A stretch of 64,000 nt of DNA, from the NCBI RefSeq assembly GCF_008727795.1, contig NZ_CP044222.1, positions 372,001-436,000 of the forward strand, given 5' to 3'. A program made the position numbers and the translations under genes. Source of the stretch: Nitrincola iocasae. Its GTDB lineage: Bacteria; Pseudomonadota; Gammaproteobacteria; Pseudomonadales; Balneatricaceae. Below, piece after piece: positions 17,758 to 28,456 of this stretch. The notes under the pieces were generated by a model, which saw nothing but the letters and a program-made list of their open reading frames with translations, was not told the DNA's origin and ran no database searches. Each line of letters begins with the position of its first letter. Position 1 is the stretch's first letter.

Positions 17758-18495
17758 ATGAAACTGATCAGAGCCAGCTGGCCGGTAAAACCAACTATTC
17801 ATGCCCTGACCACCACCCGTATGGATGGTGTCAGTCAGCCGCCCTACGACGGGTTGAATTTTGCCTACCACGTGGGTGATGATCCGTTACTGGTTGAACA
17901 GAATCGTCAGATACTGCAACAGGCGATGGGCCTGAAAAAGCCGGTACAGTGGTTGGAACAGGTGCATGGCACGGCTGTGGTTAAAGCCAGTGATGATGAC
18001 TGCCCTCTGGCCGCCGATGCTTGCTGGAGTGATGAACCCGGCATGGCCTGTGCGGTAATGACCGCTGACTGTCTGCCGGTGCTGTTTACTGACCGTGCCG
18101 GTACACGTGTAGCCGCTGCCCATGCCGGTTGGCGTGGACTGGCTAACGGCGTGCTGGAAAATACCCTGGCGGTATTTGCCAACCCGGCTGATGTGATGGT
18201 CTGGCTGGGTCCGGCTATTGGCCCTCTGGCATTTGAAGTCGGGGATGATGTGTTTCTGGCCTTCTGCGAAGACAATCCGCTCGCGTCAGCGGCTTTCATC
18301 CAGGCACCCACCAATCCGGGCAAATGGCTGGCGGATATCTACCGGCTGGCGCGTATTCGACTCGCCGCCGCGGGGGTTACTGAAGTCTACGGCGGTGATT
18401 TCTGCACCTTTACCGATAGTGAGTACTTCTATTCCTATCGTCGAGATAATCAAACCGGGCGTATGGCCAGTTTAATCTGGATCGATGGCGAATAA
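17758..18495 (+). CDS. pgeF: laccase-domain protein PgeF/YfiH (peptidoglycan editing factor)
   Basis: Multicopper-fold-like enzyme of the YfiH/DUF152 family. In E. coli it prevents misincorporation of Ser into the peptidoglycan stem; homologues also show purine nucleoside activity. Metal-ligand motifs are visible: QVHGT with one His, MTADCLPVLF with the conserved Cys, and AAAHAGWRGL with a second His. Length (245) is normal. It lies immediately after rluD and before clpB, the classical rluD-yfiH-clpB order. Confidence 0.94.
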   Translation: MKLIRASWPVKPTIHALTTTRMDGVSQPPYDGLNFAYHVGDDPLLVEQNRQILQQAMGLKKPVQWLEQVHGTAVVKASDDDCPLAADACWSDEPGMACAVMTADCLPVLFTDRAGTRVAAAHAGWRGLANGVLENTLAVFANPADVMVWLGPAIGPLAFEVGDDVFLAFCEDNPLASAAFIQAPTNPGKWLADIYRLARIRLAAAGVTEVYGGDFCTFTDSEYFYSYRRDNQTGRMASLIWIDGE

Positions 18496-18518
18496 ATTAG
18501 CTGATTAAAATATAACCA

Positions 18519-18547
18519 CTTGAATTGAGCAAAGCGCAGCCCCATTA
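18519..18547 (+). promoter_or_regulatory. sigma-32 heat-shock promoter for clpB
   Basis: CTTGAAT, 14 bases, then CCCCATTA matches the RpoH consensus (CTTGAAA, 11-16 bases, CCCCATnT). It sits 74 bases before the clpB start and after the pgeF stop. It shows that clpB has its own heat-shock control. Confidence 0.85.
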
Positions 18548-18620
18548 ATTCAGCAACAGTAACAGATGCCGCGGTTGTCCTGATCAACCGCCGCATCCAC
18601 GCAGAATTAAGGAGAAGGGC

Positions 18621-21197
<2,577 letters not shown>

Positions 21198-21226
21198 ACG
21201 TCAATCTGCGACTAACGTTCCTCTAT

Positions 21227-21259
21227 CAAAGGCTTGCTCATGCAGGCCTTTGTTGTTTT
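21227..21259 (+). terminator. terminator after clpB
   Basis: Inverted repeat CAAAGGC-TTGC / GCAG-GCCTTTG with a short loop, followed at once by TTGTTTTA. It lies 30 bases after the clpB stop and has the stem plus T-rich tail of a Rho-independent terminator. The remaining bases up to 21340 show only a short GCACG...CGTGC inverted repeat. Confidence 0.75.
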
Positions 21260-21340
21260 AATCGAGTAACCACAATTTAAGTAGTCTCACGCTGTGATGG
21301 AGCACGGTCCGGGCGGTAGCGTGCTTGAAGGGTGGGGTTT

Positions 21341-22322
21341 TCAAGCGGTTCCTCGTGTTAGGGTGGATAATGGGCTTCTGACACCCTGAGCACCTTGCTT
21401 GAGTACGTGTGTATAAATTTCGGTTGTTTTGACATCTGCATGACCAAGTTGCTGCTGTACCGTGCGGATATCAACGCCCGATTGCAGTAAGTGGGTCGCG
21501 AAAGAATGACGTAACGTATGACAGGAAACCGGTTTACGAATACCTGCATTTCTTGCCGCCATTTTAATCAACTTGTTCAAATTACTTTCATCAAAGTGAT
21601 GGCGACGAAGCTTTTGGCCTGACGGGTCTGTGGTCAGCCGGGAAGCAGGGAAAAGATAATGCCAGCCTAGATCAAATTGAGCATTCGGATATTTGCGCGC
21701 AAGTGCATCTGGCATCCATACCCCTGCATAGAGCTTACTGGCTAAGTCTTTTTTGAGTGTGACCTCTATTTGTTGGATTTGAATTTTTAAAGGTGCAACA
21801 AGCTCATTAGCCAGTGTTACCAAACGGTGCTTACCACCTTTGCCGTTGATGACACGAATCTGCTGATAGTCAAAATCGATATCCTGGACACGAAGACGCA
21901 CAAGCTCAATTCGCCGCAAACCCGAACCATATAAAATGGCCGCCATCAAATAATGAGTGTCCTTAAGCTGACTGAGCAAATCTGCCACTTCAACCAAGGT
22001 TAGCACCACGGGTAGTTTGCTTTGTTTATGTGACTTGTTGAACCCGCTTAGATCACCAACGGATTGCTTTAAGAACTTGGTTTTTAAAAAAAACGATAGC
22101 ATTCAACGCCAATGCTTGAGTGCTTGGTGCGACTTGTCGTTCCGTCGCAAGGAACGTAAGAAAGCGTTTGATATCTTCATCATTGAGAAGTGAAGGGTGC
22201 TTCTTACCATTGAACAAGATAAAGATCTTGATCCAATACAGATAGGTATCAACAGTGCGGCGTCTGTAGCGTAGGGTGTGCATAAAATCGCTAACAGATT
22301 TGAGAAAGGGCGATTTATCCAT
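21341..22322 (-). pseudogene. intI: integron integrase IntI, split by a one-base frameshift
   Basis: Tyrosine recombinase of the integron-integrase group that recombines attI with attC. The N-terminal SAM-like part (starts MDKSPFLKSVSDF, ATG at 22322) runs to about 22055. The catalytic part continues in another frame to 21341 with GSGLRRIELVRLR, HTLRHSFATHLLQSG, LGHADVKTTEIYTH (nucleophile Tyr) and the IntI-specific extra segment KYPNAQFDLGWHYLFPA. The frames cross in a run of eight A (22086-22093; T8 in the gene). Removing one T restores NAIVFLKTKFLKQSVGDL, the expected family sequence. It is inactive unless slippage or a sequence error explains the shift. It faces away from the cassettes, as is normal. 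Confidence 0.9.
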
Positions 22323-22575
22323 AAAAAATCCTCATCCATGAGAAATGTGTGGAATTAATGTACCTTATTTGCGCTGGAGAAGTCGAGTCGAATACCTTAT
22401 TCTTAGCGTGGTATTTTTTGTTGGTGTGGTTTAGTTTTATAAATCAATAAGATATGTATTTTGTTGAATTTTGCTGTATAAATTTAAGGTATACCCGCTA
22501 ATAAATATTATGAGGTCGAAGACCTCATTAACGGACTGTTAGACAGCCGAGTTACCCATAGTAAGGGAGGAAAAT
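22323..22575 (+). promoter_or_regulatory. integrase-cassette intergenic region with attI-like site
   Basis: This AT-rich 253-base gap should hold the integrase promoter, cassette promoter and attI. At 22510-22528 a perfect 9-bp stem ATGAGGTC(G)AA(G)ACCTCAT-like hairpin precedes the core site GTTAGAC at 22538-22544, which fits the integron consensus GTTRRRY. That GTTAGAC is the exact reverse complement of the R'' box (GTCTAAC) of the attC at 23149, showing that the cassette boundary lies at 22538/22539. I could not fix a convincing cassette promoter by eye. Confidence 0.7.
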
Positions 22576-23145
22576 ATGGAAGAGTCTGAGATTGAAAGTG
22601 TAGGGGAAGCAGAGCAATATCATATGAAAGCTCTTTTTATCCTTCACGAGGTACAGGCGAACAAGCAGGTTTATGGTTCGAACTCGGCGTTATCTGGAGC
22701 AAATCCAGCAAATGTTGATTTAGCGCTTCAATATATTAACCGATCAATAGAGATAGTCCCAGAAAACGCTGTATATCTCAATCTAAAGGCATTATTACTT
22801 TGGGAAGGAAAAGGAAATAAAGAGGCAGCACTTCCCCTGTTGGAGCGAGCGGCAGAGTTAAGCCCAAGAGATATAGATATTCAAAATAATCTGAACGCAA
22901 TTAAATCTTCCCAATGTGTCATTGCCACCGCCGCTTTCGGAACTCCTCTAGCAGATGAAGTAAAAATCCTTAGATTATGGAGAGATGATATACTCCGCAA
23001 ATATTTATTAGGTAGGTTTTTAATTTTCACTTATTATGCCGTCAGTCCACCAATTGCATCATTAGTTGGGCGTAGTAATATTTTACGTGCATCTGTCCGA
23101 GTTATATTGCGGCCAATAATACGTTATATAAAAAATATATTATGA
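22576..23145 (+). CDS. integron cassette protein: TPR-like plus CFI-box C-terminal domain
   Basis: Protein of 189 residues, first cassette of the integron. Residues 50-110 resemble TPR units (ALQYINRSIEIVPENAVYLN, ALPLLERAAELSPRDID). The C-terminus has the CFI-box pattern CVIATAAFGTPLADEV, then LRLWRDDILRKYLLGR and YYAVSPPIA, a domain common in bacterial proteins of unknown function and possibly modified or membrane-bound. The start ATG 22576 has GGGAGG before it. The attC starts four bases after the stop. No known resistance or defence role can be assigned. Confidence 0.75.
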   Translation: MEESEIESVGEAEQYHMKALFILHEVQANKQVYGSNSALSGANPANVDLALQYINRSIEIVPENAVYLNLKALLLWEGKGNKEAALPLLERAAELSPRDIDIQNNLNAIKSSQCVIATAAFGTPLADEVKILRLWRDDILRKYLLGRFLIFTYYAVSPPIASLVGRSNILRASVRVILRPIIRYIKNIL

Positions 23146-23148
23146 CTT

Positions 23149-23232
23149 GTCTAACAATTAATTGTAGTCGCCCGTAAACGGGCTGGGACCTCCGCTGCTA
23201 CGCAGCTCCGGCCCCTAAATTAGGCGTTGAGA
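23149..23232 (+). other. attC recombination site of cassette 1
   Basis: Eighty-four bases from R'' GTCTAAC to the R' position GTTGAGA. R'' is complementary to the cassette's leading GTTAGAC at 22538. TAATT and AATTA form the L''/L' pairing. The centre holds two perfect small stems, GCCCG/CGGGC with a TAAA loop and GCTGC/GCAGC with a TAC loop. This structure and the match to attI make the site secure. An IS1182-type element begins at the base right after it. Confidence 0.85.
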
Positions 23233-25033
23233 CTGTCGGATAAGTCCCCCAGCCCTTGGCGGGTGGCACAGTGTTCCGCTAAAATCACTGAATCGACTTT
23301 GAGACCAGAGGTGGCAAGGGATGGCGCGGTACAAGCACTACGATTACAACCAGACCAAAATGATTCCGCTACGTTTTGCGGATCAGATCCAACCTGGCAC
23401 CTTTGAGTATACGCTGAACCACGTCGTGGATAATGATCTCGATCTCAGCGTGTTTGAATCCCGCTATCGCAATGACGTCAATGGTGCTCCGGCATACGAT
23501 CCAGCGATTCTGCTGAAGGTGGTGTTATTCTCTTACTCCCGAGGTCTCACCAGTAGCCGCAAGATCGCTCAGGCATGTCGAGAGAATGTGATTTTCATGG
23601 CGCTGTCGGCTGATAGCCAACCTCATCACAGCACGATTGCAGACTTTATCTCCCGTATGGATGAAGTGATTGTGCCACTGTTTACGCATGTGCTGATGGT
23701 GTGTGATGGACTCAACCTGATTGGCCGGGAAATGTTTGCCATTGATGGCTGCAAGCTACCCTCCAATGCCGCCAAAGAGTGGAGTGGTACACGCGCTGAA
23801 TTAAACCGTAAACAAGCCAAGATAGACCGTGCGGTTTCACGCATGATGACCGCGCATCAGCACGATGACCGTCAGGATCAACCTCCTGAAATTCTCGCCC
23901 GAGAGCAGGCTCATATTGAGAAACTTGAAAAGGTCTCTGCCAAGATAAAAAAGCACTTGGCGACCGCGCCTGAACGGCTCGGTCAGCGTGGCACGCCTGT
24001 AAAAGGAAATATCACTGATCCCGATAGTGCAAAAATGAAGACTTCACGGGGCGTGATACAGGGCTACAACGGTGTCGCTGCTGTTGATAACAAACACCAA
24101 ATTATCGTCCATGCCCACGCTTATGGTGCGGGTCAGGAGCAGCACACCCTGGAACCTATGTTGATGGGGATTCATCGCCAGTTCCGGCAGATACAACCGG
24201 ACTCCTCGATTCTGCGTGAAGCCAAGATTACGGCTGACAGTGGATTCCACAGCGATGCCAATATGAAGCTGATCTATCGCTTGGGTATTGATGGTTACAT
24301 TGCCGATAACCAGTTCCGTAAACGCGATCCACGCTTTGCTGAGTCCATAACCTTCAGCACAGCCAAGGCACAGCGACGTAAAGAACGCGGTGGCCAGGTA
24401 GCACAACGCTTCACACCCGCTGACTTTGATTATGATCCGCTGACTGAAACCTGCCGCTGCCCAGCAGGCCAGCCTATGTGGAAGCGCTTCAAGGGACTGA
24501 TAGGTGAACAAGAAACCATCAGCTTCCAGGGCTACCGCCAACACTGCCGAGACTGTTCTCTAAAACATCAGTGCCTGCGTAGACCCAATCAACAAGATGG
24601 ACGGCAAGTGAGCTTTGCACTGAGTGAGCGCAGACCCCTGTCCAGTTTTATCGAGAAGATGAAGCAGAAGATCGACAGTCCAATGGGTCGCCATATCTAC
24701 AGCCAACGCTTGGGTACAGTAGAGCCGGTGTTTGGCAACCTGGAAAGCAATAAAGGCTTGAATCGATTTACTCTAAGGGGTAAATCCAAGGTGAACGCGC
24801 AGTGGTTGATGTACTGTATGGTGCATAACCTTGAGAAGATTGCGACACAGGGGCAACAAAGGCATTAACGGAGCCAAAAGTCTCTGCATGGTGGCTATGG
24901 CTGCCTTAGATAATGAATATCGACTGTTTGAATGAGTAAAACGATTTACTGATTTGAGCAGATCACAATTAACAGAACGATGAAGGGGCTGTCGATGCTG
25001 GGGATATTGATGTCAAAATGTCTAATCCGACAG
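23233..25033 (+). mobile_element. IS1182-family insertion sequence, complete
   Basis: Element of about 1.8 kb with terminal inverted repeats CTGTCGGATAAG (left) and CTGTCGGATTAG (right, complement), 11 of 12 matching. It carries one transposase. No target duplication is seen (left flank ...CGTTGAGA, right flank GCTCGTTA...). It sits directly at the attC core of cassette 1 and separates it from the next cassette. Confidence 0.85.
23321..24868 (+). CDS. IS1182 family transposase
   Basis: DDE transposase of 515 residues with the IS1182 N-terminal pattern ARYKHYDYNQTKMIPL, QIQPGTFEYTL and PAYDPAILLKVVLFSYSRG. Downstream are the catalytic-region strings FAIDGCKLPSNAAKEWSGT (Asp), ITADSGFHSDANM (Asp) and the C-terminal GTVEPVFGNLESNKGLNRF (Glu). 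A Cys-rich segment CRDCSLKHQCLR lies before the last motif. The frame is intact, so the element may be active. It is the only gene of this insertion. Confidence 0.93.
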   Translation: MARYKHYDYNQTKMIPLRFADQIQPGTFEYTLNHVVDNDLDLSVFESRYRNDVNGAPAYDPAILLKVVLFSYSRGLTSSRKIAQACRENVIFMALSADSQPHHSTIADFISRMDEVIVPLFTHVLMVCDGLNLIGREMFAIDGCKLPSNAAKEWSGTRAELNRKQAKIDRAVSRMMTAHQHDDRQDQPPEILAREQAHIEKLEKVSAKIKKHLATAPERLGQRGTPVKGNITDPDSAKMKTSRGVIQGYNGVAAVDNKHQIIVHAHAYGAGQEQHTLEPMLMGIHRQFRQIQPDSSILREAKITADSGFHSDANMKLIYRLGIDGYIADNQFRKRDPRFAESITFSTAKAQRRKERGGQVAQRFTPADFDYDPLTETCRCPAGQPMWKRFKGLIGEQETISFQGYRQHCRDCSLKHQCLRRPNQQDGRQVSFALSERRPLSSFIEKMKQKIDSPMGRHIYSQRLGTVEPVFGNLESNKGLNRFTLRGKSKVNAQWLMYCMVHNLEKIATQGQQRH

Positions 25034-25110
25034 GCTCGTTATACGGTGGTCGTAATAAACCTGATTCGGCCCAAAGCAGACATTGATAATATGCCAAAAG
25101 AGCGTTAAAT
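25034..25110 (+). other. cassette junction candidate before the defence genes
   Basis: The 77 bases between the IS end and the nuclease gene include GTTAAAT at 25104-25110, a perfect GTTRRRY core, in the context AAGAGCGTTAAAT with the nuclease ATG directly following. That is the expected look of an attC end joined to a cassette start. The rest of an attC is not recognisable, possibly removed by the IS1182 insertion. Medium confidence only. Confidence 0.45.
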
Positions 25111-26172
25111 ATGGACAATCCTTTAGCAGATCCGCAAAGAGAAAAAAAGGGTGCGGAAACATTTGGTAAATACGACTATCAATATCATTGGGCGTTTAAA
25201 AAATTATTGGATGAGCATAGGAAAAAGAAAGAGTACGCCATATTTGTTGAATTGCATGAAGACGTTATTTTTGCGAATTCATTGGAAAAAGAAACCGCTG
25301 AGTTTGAGTTTTATCAAGTAAAAGAAAATAGCGGTAGCTCACAGCATACTGTTAATAGCTTAACGAAAATAAAGACCGGTAGTAAAAATTCTATATTAGG
25401 TAAGTTGATTGAATCATATCAAGGTAAATCATTCAGCGATGTTATTTCTTCAGCTAGCTTGGTCGCGACAAGCGGATTTAGCAAGTCGATGGTGAAAAAT
25501 GGACTTGAGCTTGATGAAATAACTGTGTCAGAAATCAAGCTTCGAAGTTTAGCAACCTTTAAAGCCCGCATTCTAGAAGAGTTAGGGCTTGAGGAATGCC
25601 CTGTCAATATTCGCTTTATAGTGCCTAGGCTCTTACCAGATTCCCACAGGGAAAGTGTGATAGCTGGAATAGTTGATCTGATATCTGATCTTTATCCAAA
25701 TAGCCAATGTGATGCGGTTAATATCTATCGCGTTTTGATAGATGAATTACACAGGAAAGGGAAGGTTAAATATGATTACAGTAAATGGGATTCCTTATTG
25801 AAGGAGAAATCCTTAACATCTCAAACTGTTCAGAAAACATTTGAAGCGCATAGCAGTATTAAGGGGCTAAACGAGGTGGAAAACTTAGCCAATGATCTGA
25901 TATCAGATCTAGATCTGAATTTTTCAAAACGACGTAAACTGCTACGTGCAATAAGTGGTTATTACACGAGAAAAGTGTCAAACAGCAATAGTTTATCGCT
26001 GAGGTTTGGAAGTGAGGTGAGAAGCCTGTATTCCCAATTCCGGCATTTTGATACAAAAGAGCTCTTAGAAAAGATCGAGAGTTCCTTGGCTGATAAGCTA
26101 AAGACAGGCATGGGGAGCTATGATGATTTCATTGCGGCGATAATATGTGAAATCGTGATAGGAGAGTTATGA
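25111..26172 (+). CDS. Cap4/DUF4297-type nuclease, effector of a Lamassu/ABC-3C-like defence system
   Basis: Protein of 353 residues. The first 75 residues match the DUF4297 (Cap4) dsDNA nuclease domain: KGAETFGKYDYQYHWAF, ELHEDV with Asp51, then EFEFYQVKEN with Gln69-x-Lys71, i.e. a PD-(D/E)xK-type active site. The remaining 280 residues are helical with no catalytic motif I recognise, as expected for an interaction domain that couples to an ATPase. Next gene: an SMC-like ATPase after 48 bases. In Lamassu and other ABC-three-component systems this effector is held inactive until the ATPase senses phage DNA. The start abuts a cassette core site. AT-rich composition suggests transfer. Confidence 0.8.
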   Translation: MDNPLADPQREKKGAETFGKYDYQYHWAFKKLLDEHRKKKEYAIFVELHEDVIFANSLEKETAEFEFYQVKENSGSSQHTVNSLTKIKTGSKNSILGKLIESYQGKSFSDVISSASLVATSGFSKSMVKNGLELDEITVSEIKLRSLATFKARILEELGLEECPVNIRFIVPRLLPDSHRESVIAGIVDLISDLYPNSQCDAVNIYRVLIDELHRKGKVKYDYSKWDSLLKEKSLTSQTVQKTFEAHSSIKGLNEVENLANDLISDLDLNFSKRRKLLRAISGYYTRKVSNSNSLSLRFGSEVRSLYSQFRHFDTKELLEKIESSLADKLKTGMGSYDDFIAAIICEIVIGEL

Positions 26173-26220
26173 ATAAAGAAAACTATAGGTTGCTGATAAG
26201 AAATTTGAGAAAAGGAAAGC

Positions 26221-27957
26221 ATGAAAAACTTTATATTCAAACGCGTAGTGATTCTGTCAGATACCCAAAAATCCGCGAGTCAGTTCGTATTTCAAAAGAA
26301 ATACAATCTGATAACGGGAGGCCTGGATCATAGCGTAGGCAAAACATCTCTAGTAAAAGCCATGTTATGGGCAATAGGATGTGAGCCACATGATTTATCT
26401 AAGTCTTGGAAGGCTTTAGATTGTAAGGTATACGTTGAATGCGATATTGGAGAGGACCAGTGTGTAATTTATCGTTACCAAAACATCATGAAATTAAGTG
26501 TTAATGGTGAGCCATTTCAACGATTTTCAAAAATCACTGGACAGTATGCATCTGTTTTTGCCGATTTAGTTGGTTTCAGTGTGTTGCTACCAAATCGTCC
26601 ACCTAAAAATCAAGAGCCGGTTCTCGAAACGCCGCCACCCGCTTACTATTTCTTACCTTTTTATGTTGACCAGAAAAAAGGTTGGAGCGAAGTATGGAAT
26701 GGTTTCGATAAACTAGGTCAGTTTGCAGACTGGAAGAGAAAGGTAATAAGGTTCCATACTGGATACTTGCTACCAGAGTACTTTGGAATCGAAGAAGAAA
26801 TATACGAGTACAAAAAGAAAGAATCTGTAGCTCAAAATGAAATAAAACGTATAAACACGGCGCTGGAAGTTGTTGATGAATATGTACCTAGAACACAATT
26901 CACAATTGATAATCAAGAACTAGAAAAGATTACTAAAGAAGTTAGAGAGACACTGCGGGAGCTATCTATTGAGCAGGAGAACATATTAAATGAACTGTCC
27001 AGATTAACGTCAGATAAATACCATTTAGACGCTCAGCTAGATCTTGTAACTGAGGCAAGCCAAGAATTAGAAGAAGATTATAAGTTTAGTGTTGAAAATA
27101 TTGAGGGCGACGAGTTAGAGTGCCCTTTATGTGGTACGTATCACGACAATACAATTATAAGTAAGGCTGAGATTCTTGCCGACAAACAACAATTAAAAAT
27201 GCAAGAAAACGGATTGAGAAAGCAATTGAAGTCTCTGGACAAAAATATCTCTCGTTTAAATTTCAAGCTGGATCGTGTGCGAGAAGATATTCAGGACATT
27301 AATCGCAAGTATACTATTGAAGACTCAGAAGGAAAAAGACTAGAGCTAGTAGACATTGTTGACAGCCTCGCTTCGAGCGCAGTTCAAAAGAATGTAACCC
27401 ATACCAAAGAACAAAAACAGTTGGCGTCAAAAAAAGCTAATGATAAACAAAAAGAATTAAAGAAAGAACAAGGTAAACTTCTGACAAAAAAAGATAAGGA
27501 AGAAAGGAATGAACACTTCCTGGCTCGTTTAGAATCGAATATCCAAAAATTGTCAGCTTCTGGCGTTAACTTAAACGGAGTCAAGTCTCCCGAGGATCAT
27601 AGAAAAATATTAAAAGATGGAGGTGCGGCAGAAAGTACTCGGGCAATATTAGCTTATCACGCTTCGACGATAGATATGATAAAAACCTTTGGTTCAGAAG
27701 CTCTTGCGCCATTCATAATTGATACTCCCAGACAGCATGAGCAAAATGACTTTAGTTATAAGTGTATAATTGATTTAATACTCAGCGGACTCCCTCATGA
27801 GCAACAGATTTTTCTTTGTGCGTTGAATGACCCCGTAATTGAAAGCTACAAGGAAAAAGCGAAAGTTATTACCTTAAATAAAAAAGATAAGTTGCTCGGG
27901 AATGGGGATTACAAAAAGCTCAGAGATGAGTTAGAGGATATTATCAATTTTGAGTAG
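26221..27957 (+). CDS. SMC/Rad50-like ATPase with zinc hook (LmuB-like sensor)
   Basis: Protein of 578 residues. Divergent Walker A at residues 33-43 (GGLDHSVGKTS), long coiled coils at about 190-300 and 310-445, a Cys-Pro-Leu-Cys zinc hook at 301-304 between them, an ABC-signature-like GGAAESTRAILAYHAST near 467-483, and Walker B PFIIDTPR at 497-504. This is the plan of the compact SMC-like ATPases of ABC-three-component/Lamassu systems, where the protein senses DNA ends or foreign DNA and releases the nuclease partner. AAAGGAAAGC precedes ATG 26221. It follows the Cap4-type gene; no separate middle-component gene is evident. Confidence 0.82.
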   Translation: MKNFIFKRVVILSDTQKSASQFVFQKKYNLITGGLDHSVGKTSLVKAMLWAIGCEPHDLSKSWKALDCKVYVECDIGEDQCVIYRYQNIMKLSVNGEPFQRFSKITGQYASVFADLVGFSVLLPNRPPKNQEPVLETPPPAYYFLPFYVDQKKGWSEVWNGFDKLGQFADWKRKVIRFHTGYLLPEYFGIEEEIYEYKKKESVAQNEIKRINTALEVVDEYVPRTQFTIDNQELEKITKEVRETLRELSIEQENILNELSRLTSDKYHLDAQLDLVTEASQELEEDYKFSVENIEGDELECPLCGTYHDNTIISKAEILADKQQLKMQENGLRKQLKSLDKNISRLNFKLDRVREDIQDINRKYTIEDSEGKRLELVDIVDSLASSAVQKNVTHTKEQKQLASKKANDKQKELKKEQGKLLTKKDKEERNEHFLARLESNIQKLSASGVNLNGVKSPEDHRKILKDGGAAESTRAILAYHASTIDMIKTFGSEALAPFIIDTPRQHEQNDFSYKCIIDLILSGLPHEQQIFLCALNDPVIESYKEKAKVITLNKKDKLLGNGDYKKLRDELEDIINFE

Positions 27958-28073
27958 TTCGTTTCAACGCCAACTGAACTTCTTATGTATATATATGCAC
28001 ATATTCTAAGTGTCCGCTAATGGGTGGATTTGGGCATCGCGAAGATTCGAAGGTTACGTATAACCAAACGCTG
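27958..28073 (+). other. region after the defence pair, possible degenerate attC
   Basis: Gap of 116 bases. TTTCAACGCC at 27962-27971 resembles an R''-L'' arm and differs by one base from the complement of GTTGAGA at the earlier attC end. A GGTTA-CGTA-TAACC stem lies at about 28053-28066. No full attC can be drawn. The left end of a second IS1182-type element (CTGTCGGA) starts at 28074 and may have cut it. Confidence 0.3.
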
Positions 28074-28432
28074 CTGTCGGACAAATTTTCCGCTTCGCTC
28101 CACATTTGCCGCAGAGCGTGGCGTTCAGGCTGTAGAAAAACCTCTTCATCTATGGTCTGATGAGATTTTCAGGAGACGGAGGCTCTGGGATGGCTCGATT
28201 CAAACATTACGACTACAACCAGATGTCGATGGTGGTCATCAACTACCTGGAACAGATCCAACCGGGTACTTTTGAATTTGCGCTACACTACCTGATCTCT
28301 GAAAAACTCGATCTATGTGCTTTTCATCAGCCCTATAAAAATGATGCTGAAGGCCGCCCAGCCTATGATCCGGCTATACTGCTCAAGATTATTTTATTTG
28401 CTTACTCAAAGGGCATTACCTCCAGCCGTGAA
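28074..28432 (+). pseudogene. 5' fragment of a second, different IS1182-type element
   Basis: Begins with a CTGTCGGACAAA end. From ATG 28190 it encodes about 80 residues like the N-terminus of an IS1182 transposase (ARFKHYDYNQMSMV, EQIQPGTFEFAL, PAYDPAILLKIILFAYSKG). It is clearly diverged from the intact copy at 23321, so it is another element. The frame is cut at 28433 by the IS66-type insertion, and the remainder of the transposase does not reappear on the far side. Confidence 0.85.
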
Positions 28433-28456
28433 GTAAGCGCCAATCCAACCACCCAG

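Noticed and set aside
26169..26333. Definite third gene of the defence system
   Set aside because: The frame overlaps the ATPase gene by 113 bases and has no recognised motif, so it is kept only as a finding.
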